From the NCBI RefSeq assembly GCF_011839805.1, contig NZ_VWPY01000034.1, positions 1-47,304 of the forward strand: a stretch of DNA of 47,304 bases. Reading direction: 5' to 3'. This stretch comes from Kineococcus rubinsiae. GTDB taxonomy: Bacteria; Actinomycetota; Actinomycetes; Actinomycetales; Kineococcaceae. Positions 1 to 9,273 of the stretch are shown piece by piece. Every line of letters begins with the position of its first letter. Positions within the stretch are counted from its first letter, which is position 1. The position numbers were made by a program, and so were the translations under genes. Below the pieces are notes generated by a model, which saw nothing but the letters and a program-made list of their open reading frames with translations, made no database searches and had not been told where the DNA came from.

Positions 1-299
1 GCGCGGGCCGCCGCGAGCCCGCCCGGGTGCACGCGCTCCGCGGTCCGCAGCACGACGACGGCGGCGCCGCGGCGCGCGAGCCGGCCGGCGGCGTAGAGGG
101 CGTCGCCGCCGTTGTCACCCGCCCCGGCCAGCACGACGACGCGGCGGCCCACCACCCCGCCGGTGCGCGCGCGCAGCACGGCGGCGCACTCGACGGCCAG
201 GGCGGCGGCGGCGCGCTGCATGAGGGCGCCCTCGGGCGAGCGGGCCATCACGGCGGCCTCGGCGGCCCGGACGTCGGCGGTGCGGTGCGCGGGGATCAC
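1..299 (-). CDS. nnrE: NAD(P)H-hydrate epimerase (YjeF N-terminal domain), 3' end cut by window edge
   Basis: Only the first 99 codons are inside the window. The frame opens at a GTG reading VIPAHRTADVRAAE, with an AGG-type ribosome site about 9 nt upstream. It contains LAGAGDNGGDALYAAGRLAR near residues 55-74, the glycine-rich GxGNNGGDG-like motif of the YjeF N-terminal (NAD(P)HX epimerase) domain. This family repairs hydrated NAD(P)H in the cytosol, often fused to a C-terminal ADP-dependent dehydratase; whether that domain follows cannot be seen. It starts 47 nt after the acpS stop on the same strand, so it is probably co-transcribed with acpS and glmS. Confidence 0.8.
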   Translation of the reverse strand, partial: MIPAHRTADVRAAEAAVMARSPEGALMQRAAAALAVECAAVLRARTGGVVGRRVVVLAGAGDNGGDALYAAGRLARRGAAVVVLRTAERVHPGGLAAAR

Positions 300-346
300 G
301 CGGGCGAGCCTCGCACCGCGCCCGCGCCGGCGCACTCAGACGCCGG

Positions 347-700
347 TCAGCGGCCTTCGGCGACGACCATCGCGGAGGCGATGCCCGCGTCGTGCGAGAG
401 CGAGAGGTGGAAGGTCTCGACCCCGAGGTCCGCGGCGATCTTGGCCACGCTGCCGCGCACGACGATCTGCGGCCGGTGGCCGTTCTCGCGCTCGACGACG
501 ACGTCGCGCCACACCAGGCCCACGGGAGCCCCGAGCGACTTGGCGACGGCCTCCTTCGCGGCGAAGCGCGCGGCGAGCGACTCGGCGGGCAGGCCCCGCT
601 CCCCGTCGCCGAAGAGGCGGTCCAGCAGGCGTGGCGTGCGCTCGATCTGTCGCACGAACCTCGCGATGTCCACCACGTCGATCCCGATCCCGACGATCAT
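347..700 (-). CDS. acpS: Holo-[acyl-carrier-protein] synthase
   Basis: This 117-residue protein has the size and motifs of AcpS, which transfers 4'-phosphopantetheine from CoA to the serine of acyl carrier proteins. The N-terminus [15 protein letters not shown] holds the Mg-binding aspartate region, and [13 protein letters not shown] near residues 45-57 holds the conserved glutamate and lysine. The ATG start follows a GGAGGGGGACC ribosome site. It lies 68 nt downstream of glmS and is followed by nnrE. The coaA gene, which starts the route to its substrate CoA, is nearby on the other strand. Confidence 0.95.
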   Translation of the reverse strand: MIVGIGIDVVDIARFVRQIERTPRLLDRLFGDGERGLPAESLAARFAAKEAVAKSLGAPVGLVWRDVVVERENGHRPQIVVRGSVAKIAADLGVETFHLSLSHDAGIASAMVVAEGR

Positions 701-768
701 GCGGGTCCCCCTCCGGCCGAGGCGCCACCGTCCCACGGTGCGGCGCGCCCGGCTGCGGCGGGGTGGGC

Positions 769-2631
769 TCACTCGACCGTGACGGACTTCGCCAGGTTGC
801 GCGGCTGGTCGACGTCGAGGCCCTTGGCGGTCGCGAGCTCGCACGCGAAGACCTGCAGCGGCACCACGGCCAGCAGGGGCGAGAGCAGCGTCGAGGTCTG
901 CGGGATGCGGATGATCACGTCGGCGAAGGGCTCGACCGCCGTGTCGCCGACCTCGGCGATGACCAGGGTGCGCGCGCCGCGGGCCCGCACCTCCTGGATG
1001 TTCGAGACGACCTTGGCGTGCAGCGAGTGCCGCCCGCGCGGGGAGGGCACGACGACGAACACCGGCTGGCCGGGTTCGACGAGTGCGATCGGGCCGTGCT
1101 TCAGCTCGCCGGCCGCGAAGCCCTCGGCGTGGATGTAGGCGAGCTCCTTGAGCTTCAGCGCGCCCTCCATCGCCACGGGGTAGCCGACGTGGCGGCCCAG
1201 GAACAGCACCGAGCGGGTGTCGGCCATGTAGCGGGCGATCTCGCGGACCTGCTCGAGGCCGTCGAGCACCTGCCGGACCTGGCCGGGGATCTCCTGCAGC
1301 TGCTCCATCACGCCGGCGACCTCGTCGGCGTACTTGTCGCCGCGCAGCTGCGCCAGGTACAGGCCCAGCAGGTAGCAGGCCGTGATCTGCGCGAGGAACG
1401 CCTTGGTCGAGGCGACCGCGATCTCCGGGCCCGCGTGGGTGTAGAGCGCGGCGTCGGACTCGCGCGGGATCGTCGAGCCGTTGGTGTTGCAGATGGCCAG
1501 GACGCGCGCGCCCTGCTCGCGCGCGTGGCGCACCGCCATGATCGTGTCCATCGTCTCGCCCGACTGCGAGATCGCGACGACCAGCGTCCGCTCGTCGACC
1601 ACGGGGTCGCGGTAGCGGAACTCGTGCGCGAGGTCCACCTCGACGGGGATCCGGCACCAGTGCTCGATGGCGTACTTCGCGACCTGCCCGGCGTAGGCCG
1701 CCGTCCCGCAGGCGACCACGACGATCTTGTTCACGGCGCGCAGGTCGGCCTCGGAGATCTTCATCTCGTCCAGGACGAGGCGGCCCGTGGCGTCCGTGCG
1801 GCCCAGCAGGGTGTCCGCGATCGCCTGGGGCTGGTCGTGGATCTCCTTGGCCATGAAGCTGGGGAAGCCGCCCTTCTCGGCGGCCGCGGCGTCCCAGTCG
1901 ACGTGGAAGCGGCGGCCCTCGGCGGGACGGCCGTCGAAGCCCTGCACGCGCACCGCGTCGGGGGTGATGGTGACGACCTGGTCCTGGCCGAGCTCCAGCG
2001 CCTCGCGGGTGTGGGCGATGAACGCCGCGACGTCGGAGCCGAGGTAGTTCGCGCCCTCGCCCAGGCCCACGACGAGCGGGGAGTTGCGGCGCGCGCCCAC
2101 GATCGTGCCCGGCGCCCCGCGGTGCACGGCGAGGAGCGTGAACGCCCCCTCCAGCCGCGCGCACACGAGCCGCATGGCCTCGGTGAGGTCCTGCGTGCGG
2201 GCGAACTCCGCGCCCAGCAGGTGCGCGACGACCTCGGTGTCGGTCTCGCTCGTGAACGGCACGCCCGCCTCGAGCAGTTCGCCGCGCAGCACGGCGAAGT
2301 TCTCGACGATGCCGTTGTGGATGACCGCGACGGTGCCGGACGCGTCGACGTGGGGGTGCGCGTTCTCGTCGGTGGGCCCGCCGTGGGTGGCCCAGCGGGT
2401 GTGCCCGATCGCCGTGGTCGAGGCGGCCAGCGGGTCCAGGTCGAGGGCCTCGACGAGGTTGACCAGCTTGCCGGAGCGCTTGCGGACGTCGAGGCCGTCC
2501 GGCGTCACGACGGCGATGCCCGCGGAGTCGTAGCCCCGGTACTCCAGGCGCCGCAGCCCCTCCAGGACGACGGCGGTGCCGTCGACGGCGCCCGCGTGCT
2601 CGGAGCTGACGTATCCGACGATTCCGCACAT
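769..2631 (-). CDS. glmS: Glutamine--fructose-6-phosphate aminotransferase (isomerizing)
   Basis: The 620-residue protein matches full-length GlmS, which makes glucosamine-6-phosphate from fructose-6-phosphate and glutamine, the first committed step to UDP-GlcNAc and peptidoglycan. It begins [10 protein letters not shown], so the nucleophile Cys is residue 2, exposed after Met removal. The glutaminase domain (about 1-230) has GHTRWATHG and HNGIVEN. Two SIS sugar-isomerase domains follow, with [18 protein letters not shown] and a C-terminus ending [10 protein letters not shown]. The ATG is chosen because Cys must follow it; a possible -10 lies 8 nt upstream, so the message may be leaderless. 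glmM, two steps later in the pathway, lies about 2.3 kb away on the same strand. No glmS ribozyme-like leader fits the short upstream gap. Confidence 0.97.
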   Translation of the reverse strand: MCGIVGYVSSEHAGAVDGTAVVLEGLRRLEYRGYDSAGIAVVTPDGLDVRKRSGKLVNLVEALDLDPLAASTTAIGHTRWATHGGPTDENAHPHVDASGTVAVIHNGIVENFAVLRGELLEAGVPFTSETDTEVVAHLLGAEFARTQDLTEAMRLVCARLEGAFTLLAVHRGAPGTIVGARRNSPLVVGLGEGANYLGSDVAAFIAHTREALELGQDQVVTITPDAVRVQGFDGRPAEGRRFHVDWDAAAAEKGGFPSFMAKEIHDQPQAIADTLLGRTDATGRLVLDEMKISEADLRAVNKIVVVACGTAAYAGQVAKYAIEHWCRIPVEVDLAHEFRYRDPVVDERTLVVAISQSGETMDTIMAVRHAREQGARVLAICNTNGSTIPRESDAALYTHAGPEIAVASTKAFLAQITACYLLGLYLAQLRGDKYADEVAGVMEQLQEIPGQVRQVLDGLEQVREIARYMADTRSVLFLGRHVGYPVAMEGALKLKELAYIHAEGFAAGELKHGPIALVEPGQPVFVVVPSPRGRHSLHAKVVSNIQEVRARGARTLVIAEVGDTAVEPFADVIIRIPQTSTLLSPLLAVVPLQVFACELATAKGLDVDQPRNLAKSVTVE

Positions 2632-2638
2632 GGTTGCC

Positions 2639-2644
2639 AGCCTA
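2639..2644 (-). promoter_or_regulatory. Candidate -10 hexamer for glmS
   Basis: On the minus strand TAGGCT lies 7 nt before the glmS ATG. It fits the TANNNT actinobacterial -10 consensus and would place the start of transcription at or next to the start codon. No convincing -35 was found. Confidence 0.35.
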
Positions 2645-2737
2645 CGGTGGGTGACGGCGCGCCGAGGGCGTCCGCGCGCCGTCCCTCCGGACGGCCCAAC
2701 GGCGCCCGCGCCCGCCGGGGGCGGTGCGGGCACCCGG

Positions 2738-2743
2738 TAGCGT
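2738..2743 (+). promoter_or_regulatory. Candidate -10 hexamer for coaA, probable leaderless transcript
   Basis: TAGCGT ends 7 nt before the GTG chosen for coaA. The usual 6-8 nt spacing from a -10 puts the transcript 5' end at the GTG, which fits the absence of a Shine-Dalgarno sequence. It is divergent from the candidate glmS promoter about 100 nt away. Confidence 0.45.
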
Positions 2744-2750
2744 TCGGCCC

Positions 2751-3743
2751 GTGAGCACCGCTGGTCCGGCCCACGAGGCGCAGCTGCCCGCGGAGCGCGC
2801 CGGCGTCCGGGACGCCTCGCCCTACGTCGAGCTGGACCGCAAGGCCTGGAGCGAGCTGCGCGCCTCGACACCGCTGACCCTCACGGCCGAGGACGTCTCG
2901 CGCCTGCGCGGCCTCGGGGACCGCATCGACCTGCGGGAGGTCGAGGAGGTCTACCTGCCGCTGTCGCGGCTGCTGACCCTCTACGACCGCGCCGCCGGCA
3001 GCCTGCACGCCGCGACGTCGACGTTCCTCGGCGAGCGCACGGCGCGCACCCCGTTCGTCATCGGCGTCGCCGGGTCCGTGGCCGTCGGGAAGTCGACGAC
3101 GGCGCGCATCCTGCGGGAGCTGCTGTCGCACTGGCCCGAGACGCCGCGCGTGGAGCTCCTCACGACCGACGGGTTCCTGCTGCCCAACGCCGAGCTGGAG
3201 CGCCGGGGCATCCTGCACCGCAAGGGCTTCCCCGAGTCCTACGACCGGCGGGCGCTGCTGCGGTTCGTGTCCGCCGTGAAGTCCGGCGCCCCCGAGGTGC
3301 GGGCGCCGGTGTACTCCCACCTCACCTACGACATCGTCGAGGGCGAGGAGGTCGTCGTCCGCCAGCCCGACGTCCTCATCGTCGAGGGCCTCAACGTCCT
3401 GCAGCCGGCCCGCGTGCGGGCCGACGGCACGCAGGGCGTGACCGTCAGCGACTACTTCGACTTCTCCGTCTACGTGGACGCCCGCACCGACGACGTCCGC
3501 AACTGGTACGTCTCGCGGTTCCTGCGCCTGCGCGAGACGGCGTTCAGCCGGCCGGAGTCCTACTTCCACCGCTACGCCGGCCTCACCGACTCCGAGGCCG
3601 TGACGCGCGCGCAGCGCATCTGGCACACCATCAACGAGCCGAACCTCGTGGAGAACGTCCGGCCCACCCGCGCCCGGGCGACGCTGGTGCTGGCCAAGGA
3701 CTCCGACCACTCCGTGCGCCGCGTCCGCCTGCGCAAGCTGTAG
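2751..3743 (+). CDS. coaA: Type I pantothenate kinase
   Basis: This 330-residue protein phosphorylates pantothenate, the first and regulated step of CoA synthesis. It carries the P-loop [17 protein letters not shown] near residue 105 and the family signatures [21 protein letters not shown] and VEGLNVLQ, typical of bacterial type I CoaA. The GTG at 2751 is preferred over an in-frame GTG 27 nt upstream because it lies just after a TAGCGT -10-like hexamer and leaves a family-typical N-terminus. It is the only plus-strand gene in the left part of the window, divergent from glmS and convergent with the GNAT gene, whose stop is 15 nt away. Confidence 0.95.
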   Translation: MSTAGPAHEAQLPAERAGVRDASPYVELDRKAWSELRASTPLTLTAEDVSRLRGLGDRIDLREVEEVYLPLSRLLTLYDRAAGSLHAATSTFLGERTARTPFVIGVAGSVAVGKSTTARILRELLSHWPETPRVELLTTDGFLLPNAELERRGILHRKGFPESYDRRALLRFVSAVKSGAPEVRAPVYSHLTYDIVEGEEVVVRQPDVLIVEGLNVLQPARVRADGTQGVTVSDYFDFSVYVDARTDDVRNWYVSRFLRLRETAFSRPESYFHRYAGLTDSEAVTRAQRIWHTINEPNLVENVRPTRARATLVLAKDSDHSVRRVRLRKL

Positions 3744-3758
3744 CCGGGCGCGCCGGGC

Positions 3759-4832
3759 CTAGCGCCGCACCGCGTCCCGGGCGGCGAGGGCGCTGCGGAC
3801 GTCCGCGACGGGGGCCTCGAGCTCCTCGCACAGCTCGTCGAGCCGGAACCCCATGGCCTCGTTCACCGCGATCATCGGGACGTTGGACGTCGCGTTCCAG
3901 GTGGACACCCTCGTCGCCTCCGGCGCGTCGGCGACGGCGGCGCGCAGGGCGGCGACCTTGAGCAGCGTCCCGAGCCGGTGCCCGCGGTGCTCCGCCACCA
4001 CCAGGGTGTCCCACTGCTGTAGGCGGTCCGGCTCGTGCGCGGACTGCACGAGCGTCGTGTAGCCGACGAGGGTGCCGGCGGCGTCGGCCGCGACGGCGGT
4101 CCAGCTGCGCCGGCCCTGCGCGCGCCGCAGCGCCTCCCCCGAGCGCACGCGCGCCGCGTCCCACACCTCCGGCTCGACGGCGAGGTCGCCCTGCGGGGCG
4201 TCGGTGCTCATGCGGGCCATCAGCCCCGCCACCGCCTCGACGTCGGGCTCGGGCACGGCGTCGGGGAAGGTCCACCAGCGGTAGCCCGCGGCGTGCGGCC
4301 GGGCGGCGGCCTCCAGGTCGTCCAGCGTCCGCGCCGGCACGGGCAGGGCGAGCTGGCGGCGCGCCTCGACCAGCCCGGGGGCGAAGCCCCAGCGCCGGAG
4401 CGCGACGGTGCCCGGCCAGGTGCCCTCGGGGTGGGCGACCGGTCGCTCGGTCTCGGCGCGCAGGACGCTGCACCCCGCGGCGGCGGCCACCTCGGCCACC
4501 GCGGCGAGCAGCCGGGTGCCGACCCCGCGGCGGCGGGAACCCGGGGGCACCGCGATCTGCAGCCGCGCGACGTGGCGGTTGTCGTGCACCGCCACCCGCA
4601 CGTCGGCGGCCCCGGCCGCGGTGCCGTCGTCGTCGAGGGCCAGCAGCCAGTGCAGGACGTCGTGGTCGGTGCCGCGCGCGAGCTCGGCCCGCAGCTCCTC
4701 CGGTCGCCACGACGCGGGGTCGGGACGGTCGTGCCCCTCGCCCGCGGCGAGCGCGGCGTACCAGCGGTCGAAGAACTCCCCCGCCCACGCCTCGCGGGCG
4801 GGGTCGTCGGACGACGTCGTCACGAGTCTCAC
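3759..4832 (-). CDS. Tandem GNAT-domain acetyltransferase, substrate unknown
   Basis: A 357-residue protein with two GNAT (Gcn5-related) folds. The first (about 20-150) has the acetyl-CoA loop AVPPGSRRRGVGTRLL. The second (about 195-345) has VVAEHRGHRLGTLLK followed by TWNATSNVPMIAVNEAMGF, the classic end of a GNAT domain. Both loops keep the R/Q-x-x-G-x-G/A pattern, though the second reads RGHRLGT. The pattern resembles actinobacterial mycothiol-synthase-like double GNATs, but nothing identifies the substrate. An alternative GTG at 4823 has a better upstream GGTGA. A 6-bp hairpin (4832-4849) overlaps the longer start. It follows glmM by 72 nt. Confidence 0.8.
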   Translation of the reverse strand: MRLVTTSSDDPAREAWAGEFFDRWYAALAAGEGHDRPDPASWRPEELRAELARGTDHDVLHWLLALDDDGTAAGAADVRVAVHDNRHVARLQIAVPPGSRRRGVGTRLLAAVAEVAAAAGCSVLRAETERPVAHPEGTWPGTVALRRWGFAPGLVEARRQLALPVPARTLDDLEAAARPHAAGYRWWTFPDAVPEPDVEAVAGLMARMSTDAPQGDLAVEPEVWDAARVRSGEALRRAQGRRSWTAVAADAAGTLVGYTTLVQSAHEPDRLQQWDTLVVAEHRGHRLGTLLKVAALRAAVADAPEATRVSTWNATSNVPMIAVNEAMGFRLDELCEELEAPVADVRSALAARDAVRR

Positions 4833-4904
4833 CCGCTCAGTGAAGCGGGCCGCCGCTGCCCGGGGCGAGCGCTTTTCCGCGGGCCCGGGCGGAGGGGGCC
4901 GGCC

Positions 4905-6254
4905 TCAGAGGGCCAGGCGGTCCCGCACGACGACGGCGAGCCGGTCGGCGATCTCCTGCGCGTGCCCCAGCTCGGCGGCCTCGACCATGACCCGCACCAG
5001 GGGCTCGGTGCCGGAGGAGCGCAGCAGGACGCGGCCGAGGCCGGCGAGCTCCGCGTCGGCGGCGGCGACGGCGGCCTGCAGCCCCTCGTCGGTGGCGGCC
5101 CGGGCCTTGTCGACCCCGCGCACGTTGACGAGGACCTGCGGCAGGCGCTGCACGACGCCCGCGAGGTCGGCGAGGCTGCGGCCCGTCTGCGTCATGCGGC
5201 CCGCGAGCTGCAGGGCCGTGAGGACGCCGTCACCCGTCGTCGCGTGCGAGGGCAGCACCACGTGGCCGCTCTGCTCTCCGCCGATGCTGAACCCGCCCGC
5301 GGTCAGGGCCTCCAGCACGTAGCGGTCGCCCACGCCGGTCACGACCATCCGGACGCCCTCGCGCTCCATGGCCAGCTTCAGCCCGAGGTTGCTCATGACG
5401 GTCGCGACGAGCGTGTCGTCCGTGAGCTCACCGCGCTCCTTCAGCGCGAGCGCGAGCACGGCCATGATCTGGTCGCCGTCGACGACCTCGCCCGCCGCGT
5501 CCACGGCCAGGCAGCGGTCCGCGTCGCCGTCGAGCGCGACCCCGAGGTCGGCGCCGTGCGCCAGGACGGCGGCCTGCAGCGGCCCGAGGTGCGTGGAGCC
5601 GACCCCGTCGTTGATGTTCAGCCCGTCCGGCGCGGCCGCCAGCGCGGTCACCCGGGCGCCGGCCTCGGCGAGGACCCGGGGCGCGATGGCGCTGGCCGCG
5701 CCGTGGGCGCAGTCGACGACGACGTGCAGCCCGTCGAGGGAGTGCGGCAGCGAGGCGAGGACGTGCGCGACGTAGGCGTCCGCGGCGGCGGCCTCGACCA
5801 CCGGGCCGCGCTCGACGCGGCCCACGTCGGCGCCGGTCGGGCGGTGCGCGACGCCGTCGCGGTACGCCTTCTCGACCGCGTCCTCGACGTCGTCGGGCAG
5901 CTTGGTGCCGCCGCGGGCGAAGATCTTCAGCCCGTTGTCGGGCATGGGGTTGTGCGAGGCGGAGAGCATCACGCCGAAGTCGCTGCCGGTGAGGCCGACC
6001 AGGTGGGCCAGGGCCGGGGTGGGGACGACGCCCACGTCGCGCACGTCCACGCCCGCGCTGGCGAGGCCGGCCACGACGGCGGCGGAGAGGAACTCCCCGG
6101 ACGCGCGGGGGTCGCGCGCCACGAGGGCGGTGGTGCGCCCGCTCGCGGCGCCGAGGACGCCCGCGGCGGCCACCGACAGGCCCAGGGCCATCTCGGCGGT
6201 GAGGTCGACGTTCGCGACACCGCGCACGCCGTCGGTCCCGAAGATGCGGCCCAC
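4905..6254 (-). CDS. glmM: Phosphoglucosamine mutase
   Basis: The 449-residue protein converts glucosamine-6-phosphate to glucosamine-1-phosphate, the step after GlmS. It begins [12 protein letters not shown], the universal GlmM N-terminus. Further motifs are [15 protein letters not shown] with the phosphoserine at about Ser100, the metal loop DGDADR, and near the C-terminus [14 protein letters not shown]. The GTG at 6254 is chosen over an ATG 51 nt upstream because it has GAGGAGG at good distance and the family start. It lies downstream of the rpsI terminator and probably has its own promoter, not identified. Confidence 0.96.
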   Translation of the reverse strand: MGRIFGTDGVRGVANVDLTAEMALGLSVAAAGVLGAASGRTTALVARDPRASGEFLSAAVVAGLASAGVDVRDVGVVPTPALAHLVGLTGSDFGVMLSASHNPMPDNGLKIFARGGTKLPDDVEDAVEKAYRDGVAHRPTGADVGRVERGPVVEAAAADAYVAHVLASLPHSLDGLHVVVDCAHGAASAIAPRVLAEAGARVTALAAAPDGLNINDGVGSTHLGPLQAAVLAHGADLGVALDGDADRCLAVDAAGEVVDGDQIMAVLALALKERGELTDDTLVATVMSNLGLKLAMEREGVRMVVTGVGDRYVLEALTAGGFSIGGEQSGHVVLPSHATTGDGVLTALQLAGRMTQTGRSLADLAGVVQRLPQVLVNVRGVDKARAATDEGLQAAVAAADAELAGLGRVLLRSSGTEPLVRVMVEAAELGHAQEIADRLAVVVRDRLAL

Positions 6255-6315
6255 TGCGTCGTCCTCCTCCTGCCCGGCCTCGCGGCCGGACGTGCTGCTG
6301 GGCACCTGCCGCAGA

Positions 6316-6356
6316 CGCCAAGACGGCCCCGGGGTCGCCCCCGGGGCCGTCTGGCG
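6316..6356 (-). terminator. Strong hairpin terminator after rpsI
   Basis: AGACGGCCCCGGGG at 6321-6334 pairs perfectly with 6339-6352 around a 4-nt loop. After one bulged A, CGCC pairs with GGCG, giving an 18-bp stem. It lies 33 nt past the rpsI stop and 62 nt before the glmM start and has no U-tract, as is common in actinobacteria. Confidence 0.85.
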
Positions 6357-6388
6357 GCTGCTGCCGTCCGCGCGGTGCGCGGGCGGGA

Positions 6389-6886
6389 TCAGCGCTTGCT
6401 GAACTGAGGCGCCTTGCGGGCCTTCTTGAGTCCGGCCTTCTTGCGCTCGATGGCGCGCGGGTCGCGGGTCAGGAAGCCGGCCTTCTTCAGCGCCGGGCGG
6501 TTGGCCTCGAGGTCGATCGCGTTCAGCGCGCGGGCCACGCCGAGGCGCAGGGCGCCGGCCTGACCGGACGAGCCGCCGCCGTGGATGCGGGCGACGACGT
6601 CGAAGGAGCTCTCCAGCTCGGTGACCCGGAACGGCTCGTTGACGAGCTGCTGGTGCACCTTGTTGGGGAAGTAGTTGTCCAGCTCACGGCCGTTGATGAC
6701 CCACTTGCCGGTGCCCGGGACGATGCGCACGCGGGCGATGGCCTGCTTGCGCCGGCCCGTCGCCGCACCGGGGGCGATGATGCTGGACCCGCCGGTCCGC
6801 GGCTGCGCGGACTCGGAGGTGTAGGTGCCCGTGAACTCGTCGGACTCGGTGATGTCCTCGACGGTCTCGGTGGTGTACTCGGCCAC
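6389..6886 (-). CDS. rpsI: 30S ribosomal protein uS9
   Basis: The 165-residue protein has the uS9 core with [17 protein letters not shown], the loop [22 protein letters not shown], and the basic tail ending KAPQFSKR, whose last residues reach the P-site tRNA. About 40 N-terminal residues rich in Glu, Thr and Ser precede the core, as in other actinobacteria. The GTG start has GAGGAG 6 nt upstream. It follows rplM by 35 nt in the usual rplM-rpsI pair and is closed by the 6316-6356 terminator. Confidence 0.98.
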   Translation of the reverse strand: MAEYTTETVEDITESDEFTGTYTSESAQPRTGGSSIIAPGAATGRRKQAIARVRIVPGTGKWVINGRELDNYFPNKVHQQLVNEPFRVTELESSFDVVARIHGGGSSGQAGALRLGVARALNAIDLEANRPALKKAGFLTRDPRAIERKKAGLKKARKAPQFSKR

Positions 6887-6921
6887 GATTCTCCTCAGTC
6901 AGTTCGCAGTGGGCGCAGTGC

Positions 6922-7365
6922 TCACTGCGCGACCTGGGTCAGCTGGTACGGCACGGGCTGCTGGGCCGCGTGCGGGTGCTCAGAGCCCGCGTAGACCTTG
7001 AGCTTGGACAGGACCTGACGGCCCAGCGAGTTCTTGGGGATCATCCCGCGGATGGCCTTCTCGACGGCCTTCTCCGGGTTCTTCTCCAGGAGCTCGGTGT
7101 ACGAGGTGGCGCGCAGGCCGCCCGGGTAGCCGGAGTGGCGGTACGCCAGCTTCTGCTCCCGCTTGGAGCCCGTGAGGGCCACCTTGGCCGCGTTGATGAT
7201 GATGACGTGGTCACCACCGTCGACGTGCGGGGCGTAGGTCGGCTTGTGCTTGCCACGGAGGAGGATCGCGGTCTGCGACGCGAGGCGCCCGAGCACGACG
7301 TCCTCAGCGTCGATGACGAGCCAACGGCGGTCGATGTCGCCTGGCTTCGGGGTGAACGTGCGCAC
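6922..7365 (-). CDS. rplM: 50S ribosomal protein uL13
   Basis: The 147-residue uL13, an early-assembly 50S protein, begins [15 protein letters not shown] and shows [21 protein letters not shown] and [14 protein letters not shown]. The frame stays open a further 32 codons upstream, but family comparison fixes the GTG at 7365. The nearest good ribosome site (GAGGAG) is 13 nt upstream, longer than usual. A strong promoter lies at 7460-7489, giving a leader of about 88 nt. Whether the protein autoregulates through that leader, as in E. coli, cannot be seen. Confidence 0.97.
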   Translation of the reverse strand: MRTFTPKPGDIDRRWLVIDAEDVVLGRLASQTAILLRGKHKPTYAPHVDGGDHVIIINAAKVALTGSKREQKLAYRHSGYPGGLRATSYTELLEKNPEKAVEKAIRGMIPKNSLGRQVLSKLKVYAGSEHPHAAQQPVPYQLTQVAQ

Positions 7366-7459
7366 GGGACTAGCCCAACTCCTCGAGACGGTTTCCGGAC
7401 ATGGCCCTCGCTCGGGGCCGCCGGGGTGGGCAGGCACTGCGTGGGCGCAACGGCCAGTC

Positions 7460-7489
7460 ACGTTACCTTCCGGGTGGCCGCAGGGTCAA
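7460..7489 (-). promoter_or_regulatory. rplM-rpsI promoter
   Basis: On the minus strand TTGACC (7484-7489), an 18-nt spacer, then TAACGT (7460-7465): a near-consensus housekeeping-sigma promoter. The -35 sits inside CCGTTTTGACCCT, 13 nt identical to the rpsL promoter at 31.8 kb. Confidence 0.8.
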
Positions 7490-7529
7490 AACGGTGCGGT
7501 TCCGGGGGTCGCGCGGGCCGGGAGGCTGC

Positions 7530-9224
7530 TCAGCGTGCCCGGAGGACCCGACCAGCGTCCCAGACCGGCTCGGGTGCCTCGAACACGCCGCCGTCCTCGC
7601 CGAAGACGAGGAAGCGGTCGAAGCCGCGGGCGAACCAGCGGTCGTGGGTGACGGCCACGACCGTGCCCTCGAACGCCGCGAGCGCCTCCTCCAGGGCCTC
7701 GGCCGAGTGCAGGTCGAGGTTGTCCGTCGGCTCGTCCAGCAGCAGCAGCGTGGCGCCGGACAGCTCCAGCAGCAGGATCTGCAGCCGCGCCTGCTGGCCG
7801 CCCGAGAGGTGCTCGAAGCGCTGCTCGGCGGCCTCGGCGAGGCCGTAGCGGTCCAGGGCGCGCGAGGCCGTCTCGCGGTCCATGCCGCTGCGGTGGCCCG
7901 TGCCGCGGTGCAGCACCTCGAGCAGGGTGCGCCCCGCCAGCGTCGGCTGCTCGTGCGTCTGCGCGAACCAGCCGGGGCGCACGCGGGCCCCCAGCCGCGC
8001 GGAGCCGGTGTGCGCGACGGGCGCCACGGGGGTGCCGCCGTCCTCCTCCCCGACCGGCTGGTGCTCGAGGTCGGGGTCGCTGCCGCCGGCGGCCAGCAGC
8101 CGCAGGAAGTGCGACTTGCCGGAGCCGTTGGCGCCGAGCACCGCCACCCGGTCGCCCAGCCACAGCTCCGCGTCGAAGGGCCGCATGAGGCCCGTCAGCT
8201 CCAACCGCTCGCAGACCACGGCGCGCTTGCCCGTGCGCCCGCCCCGCAGCCGCATCCGCACGTCCTGGGCCGCGGGCGGGGCCTGCGGCGGGCCGGCCTC
8301 CTCGAACTTGGCCAGCCGGGTCTGCGCGGCGGCGTAGCGCGAGGCCAGGCCGTCGTTGAACTTGGCCTTCTCCCGCAGCGTGAGGACCAGGGCGCGCAGC
8401 TTGACCCGCTCCTCGTCCCAGCGCCGGCGCAGCTCCTCCAGCCGCTCGCCGCGGGCCGTGCGCGCCGCGCCGTAGGAGGCGAAGGAGCCGCCGTGCACCC
8501 ACGCGACGGCGCCCAGCGCGCCCGGTTCGAGGGTCACGATCCGGTCGGCCGCGGCGGCCAGGAGCTCGCGGTCGTGGCTGACGAGCAGGACCGACTTCGG
8601 CGTCTCGCGCAGCTGCTGCTCGAGCCAGCGCTTGCCGGGCACGTCGAGGTAGTTGTCCGGCTCGTCCAGCAGCAGGACCTCGTCGTCGCCGCGCAGCAGG
8701 GCCTCCAGCACGAGCCGCTTCTGCTCCCCGCCCGACAGCGTCCGCACGAGGCGGTGCTGGCAGCGGTCGAACTCCACGCCGAGCGCCGCGAGGGTGCAGG
8801 AGTCCCACAGCACCTCGGCGTCGTAGCCGCCGGCGTCGCCGAAGTCGGCCAGGGCGTGGGCGTAGCGCATCTGCTCGCGCTCGGCGTCGGTCTCGAGCAT
8901 GGCCAGCTCCGCGGCGTCGACGGCGGCCGCGGCCTCGCGCAGCCGGGGCCCGGCGACCGAGACGAGCAGCTCGCGCACGGACGTGTCGTCGCGCAGGGAC
9001 CCCACGAACTGGCGCATGACGCCGAGGCCGCCGCTGCGGGCCACGGCCCCGGACTGCACCGGCAGGTCGTCCGCGATGAGCCGCAGCAGCGTCGTCTTGC
9101 CGGTGCCGTTCGGGCCGATCAGGGCGGTGGTCCGGCCGTCGGAGACGCGGAAGCTCACCTCCGACAGCAGCGGCCTGCCGTCGGGGAGCTCGTGACTGAC
9201 GGCCTGGACGTCGACGTGACCCAC
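7530..9224 (-). CDS. ABC-F family ATPase (ribosome-associated, two nucleotide-binding domains)
   Basis: A 564-residue protein with two ABC ATPase domains and no membrane segments, the ABC-F plan. Domain 1 has Walker A GPNGTGKTT (37-45), signature LSGGEQKR (about 163-170) and Walker B VLLLDEPDNYLD. Domain 2 has GANGSGKS, LSGGQQAR and LLLLDEPTDNLD. A charged helical linker between them (EELRRRWDEERVKLRALVLTLREKAK region) fits the P-site tRNA-interaction motif. Known ABC-F proteins bind the ribosomal E site, either as housekeeping factors or for antibiotic protection; this one cannot be assigned. The GTG start has a weak ribosome site. It lies between a SixA-like gene and rplM, all on the same strand. 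Confidence 0.9.
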   Translation of the reverse strand: MGHVDVQAVSHELPDGRPLLSEVSFRVSDGRTTALIGPNGTGKTTLLRLIADDLPVQSGAVARSGGLGVMRQFVGSLRDDTSVRELLVSVAGPRLREAAAAVDAAELAMLETDAEREQMRYAHALADFGDAGGYDAEVLWDSCTLAALGVEFDRCQHRLVRTLSGGEQKRLVLEALLRGDDEVLLLDEPDNYLDVPGKRWLEQQLRETPKSVLLVSHDRELLAAAADRIVTLEPGALGAVAWVHGGSFASYGAARTARGERLEELRRRWDEERVKLRALVLTLREKAKFNDGLASRYAAAQTRLAKFEEAGPPQAPPAAQDVRMRLRGGRTGKRAVVCERLELTGLMRPFDAELWLGDRVAVLGANGSGKSHFLRLLAAGGSDPDLEHQPVGEEDGGTPVAPVAHTGSARLGARVRPGWFAQTHEQPTLAGRTLLEVLHRGTGHRSGMDRETASRALDRYGLAEAAEQRFEHLSGGQQARLQILLLELSGATLLLLDEPTDNLDLHSAEALEEALAAFEGTVVAVTHDRWFARGFDRFLVFGEDGGVFEAPEPVWDAGRVLRAR

Positions 9225-9273
9225 ACCCCCGAGTGTGCCGTCCCGCGGGGCGGTGCTGGACCGGGTTGCCGGC

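Noticed and set aside
2632-2750. glmS ribozyme or other riboswitch
   Set aside because: The gap is short, shared with a divergent gene, and glmS appears leaderless; no ribozyme-like core was seen.
112-2754. Long plus-strand open frame over nnrE, acpS and glmS
   Set aside because: It is antisense to three recognisable genes and its product has no family features; stop-poor GC-rich DNA explains it.
9225-9240. Leaderless promoter for the ABC-F gene
   Set aside because: The CACACT upstream of the GTG is a poor -10 and several GTGs are possible, so the call was not supported.
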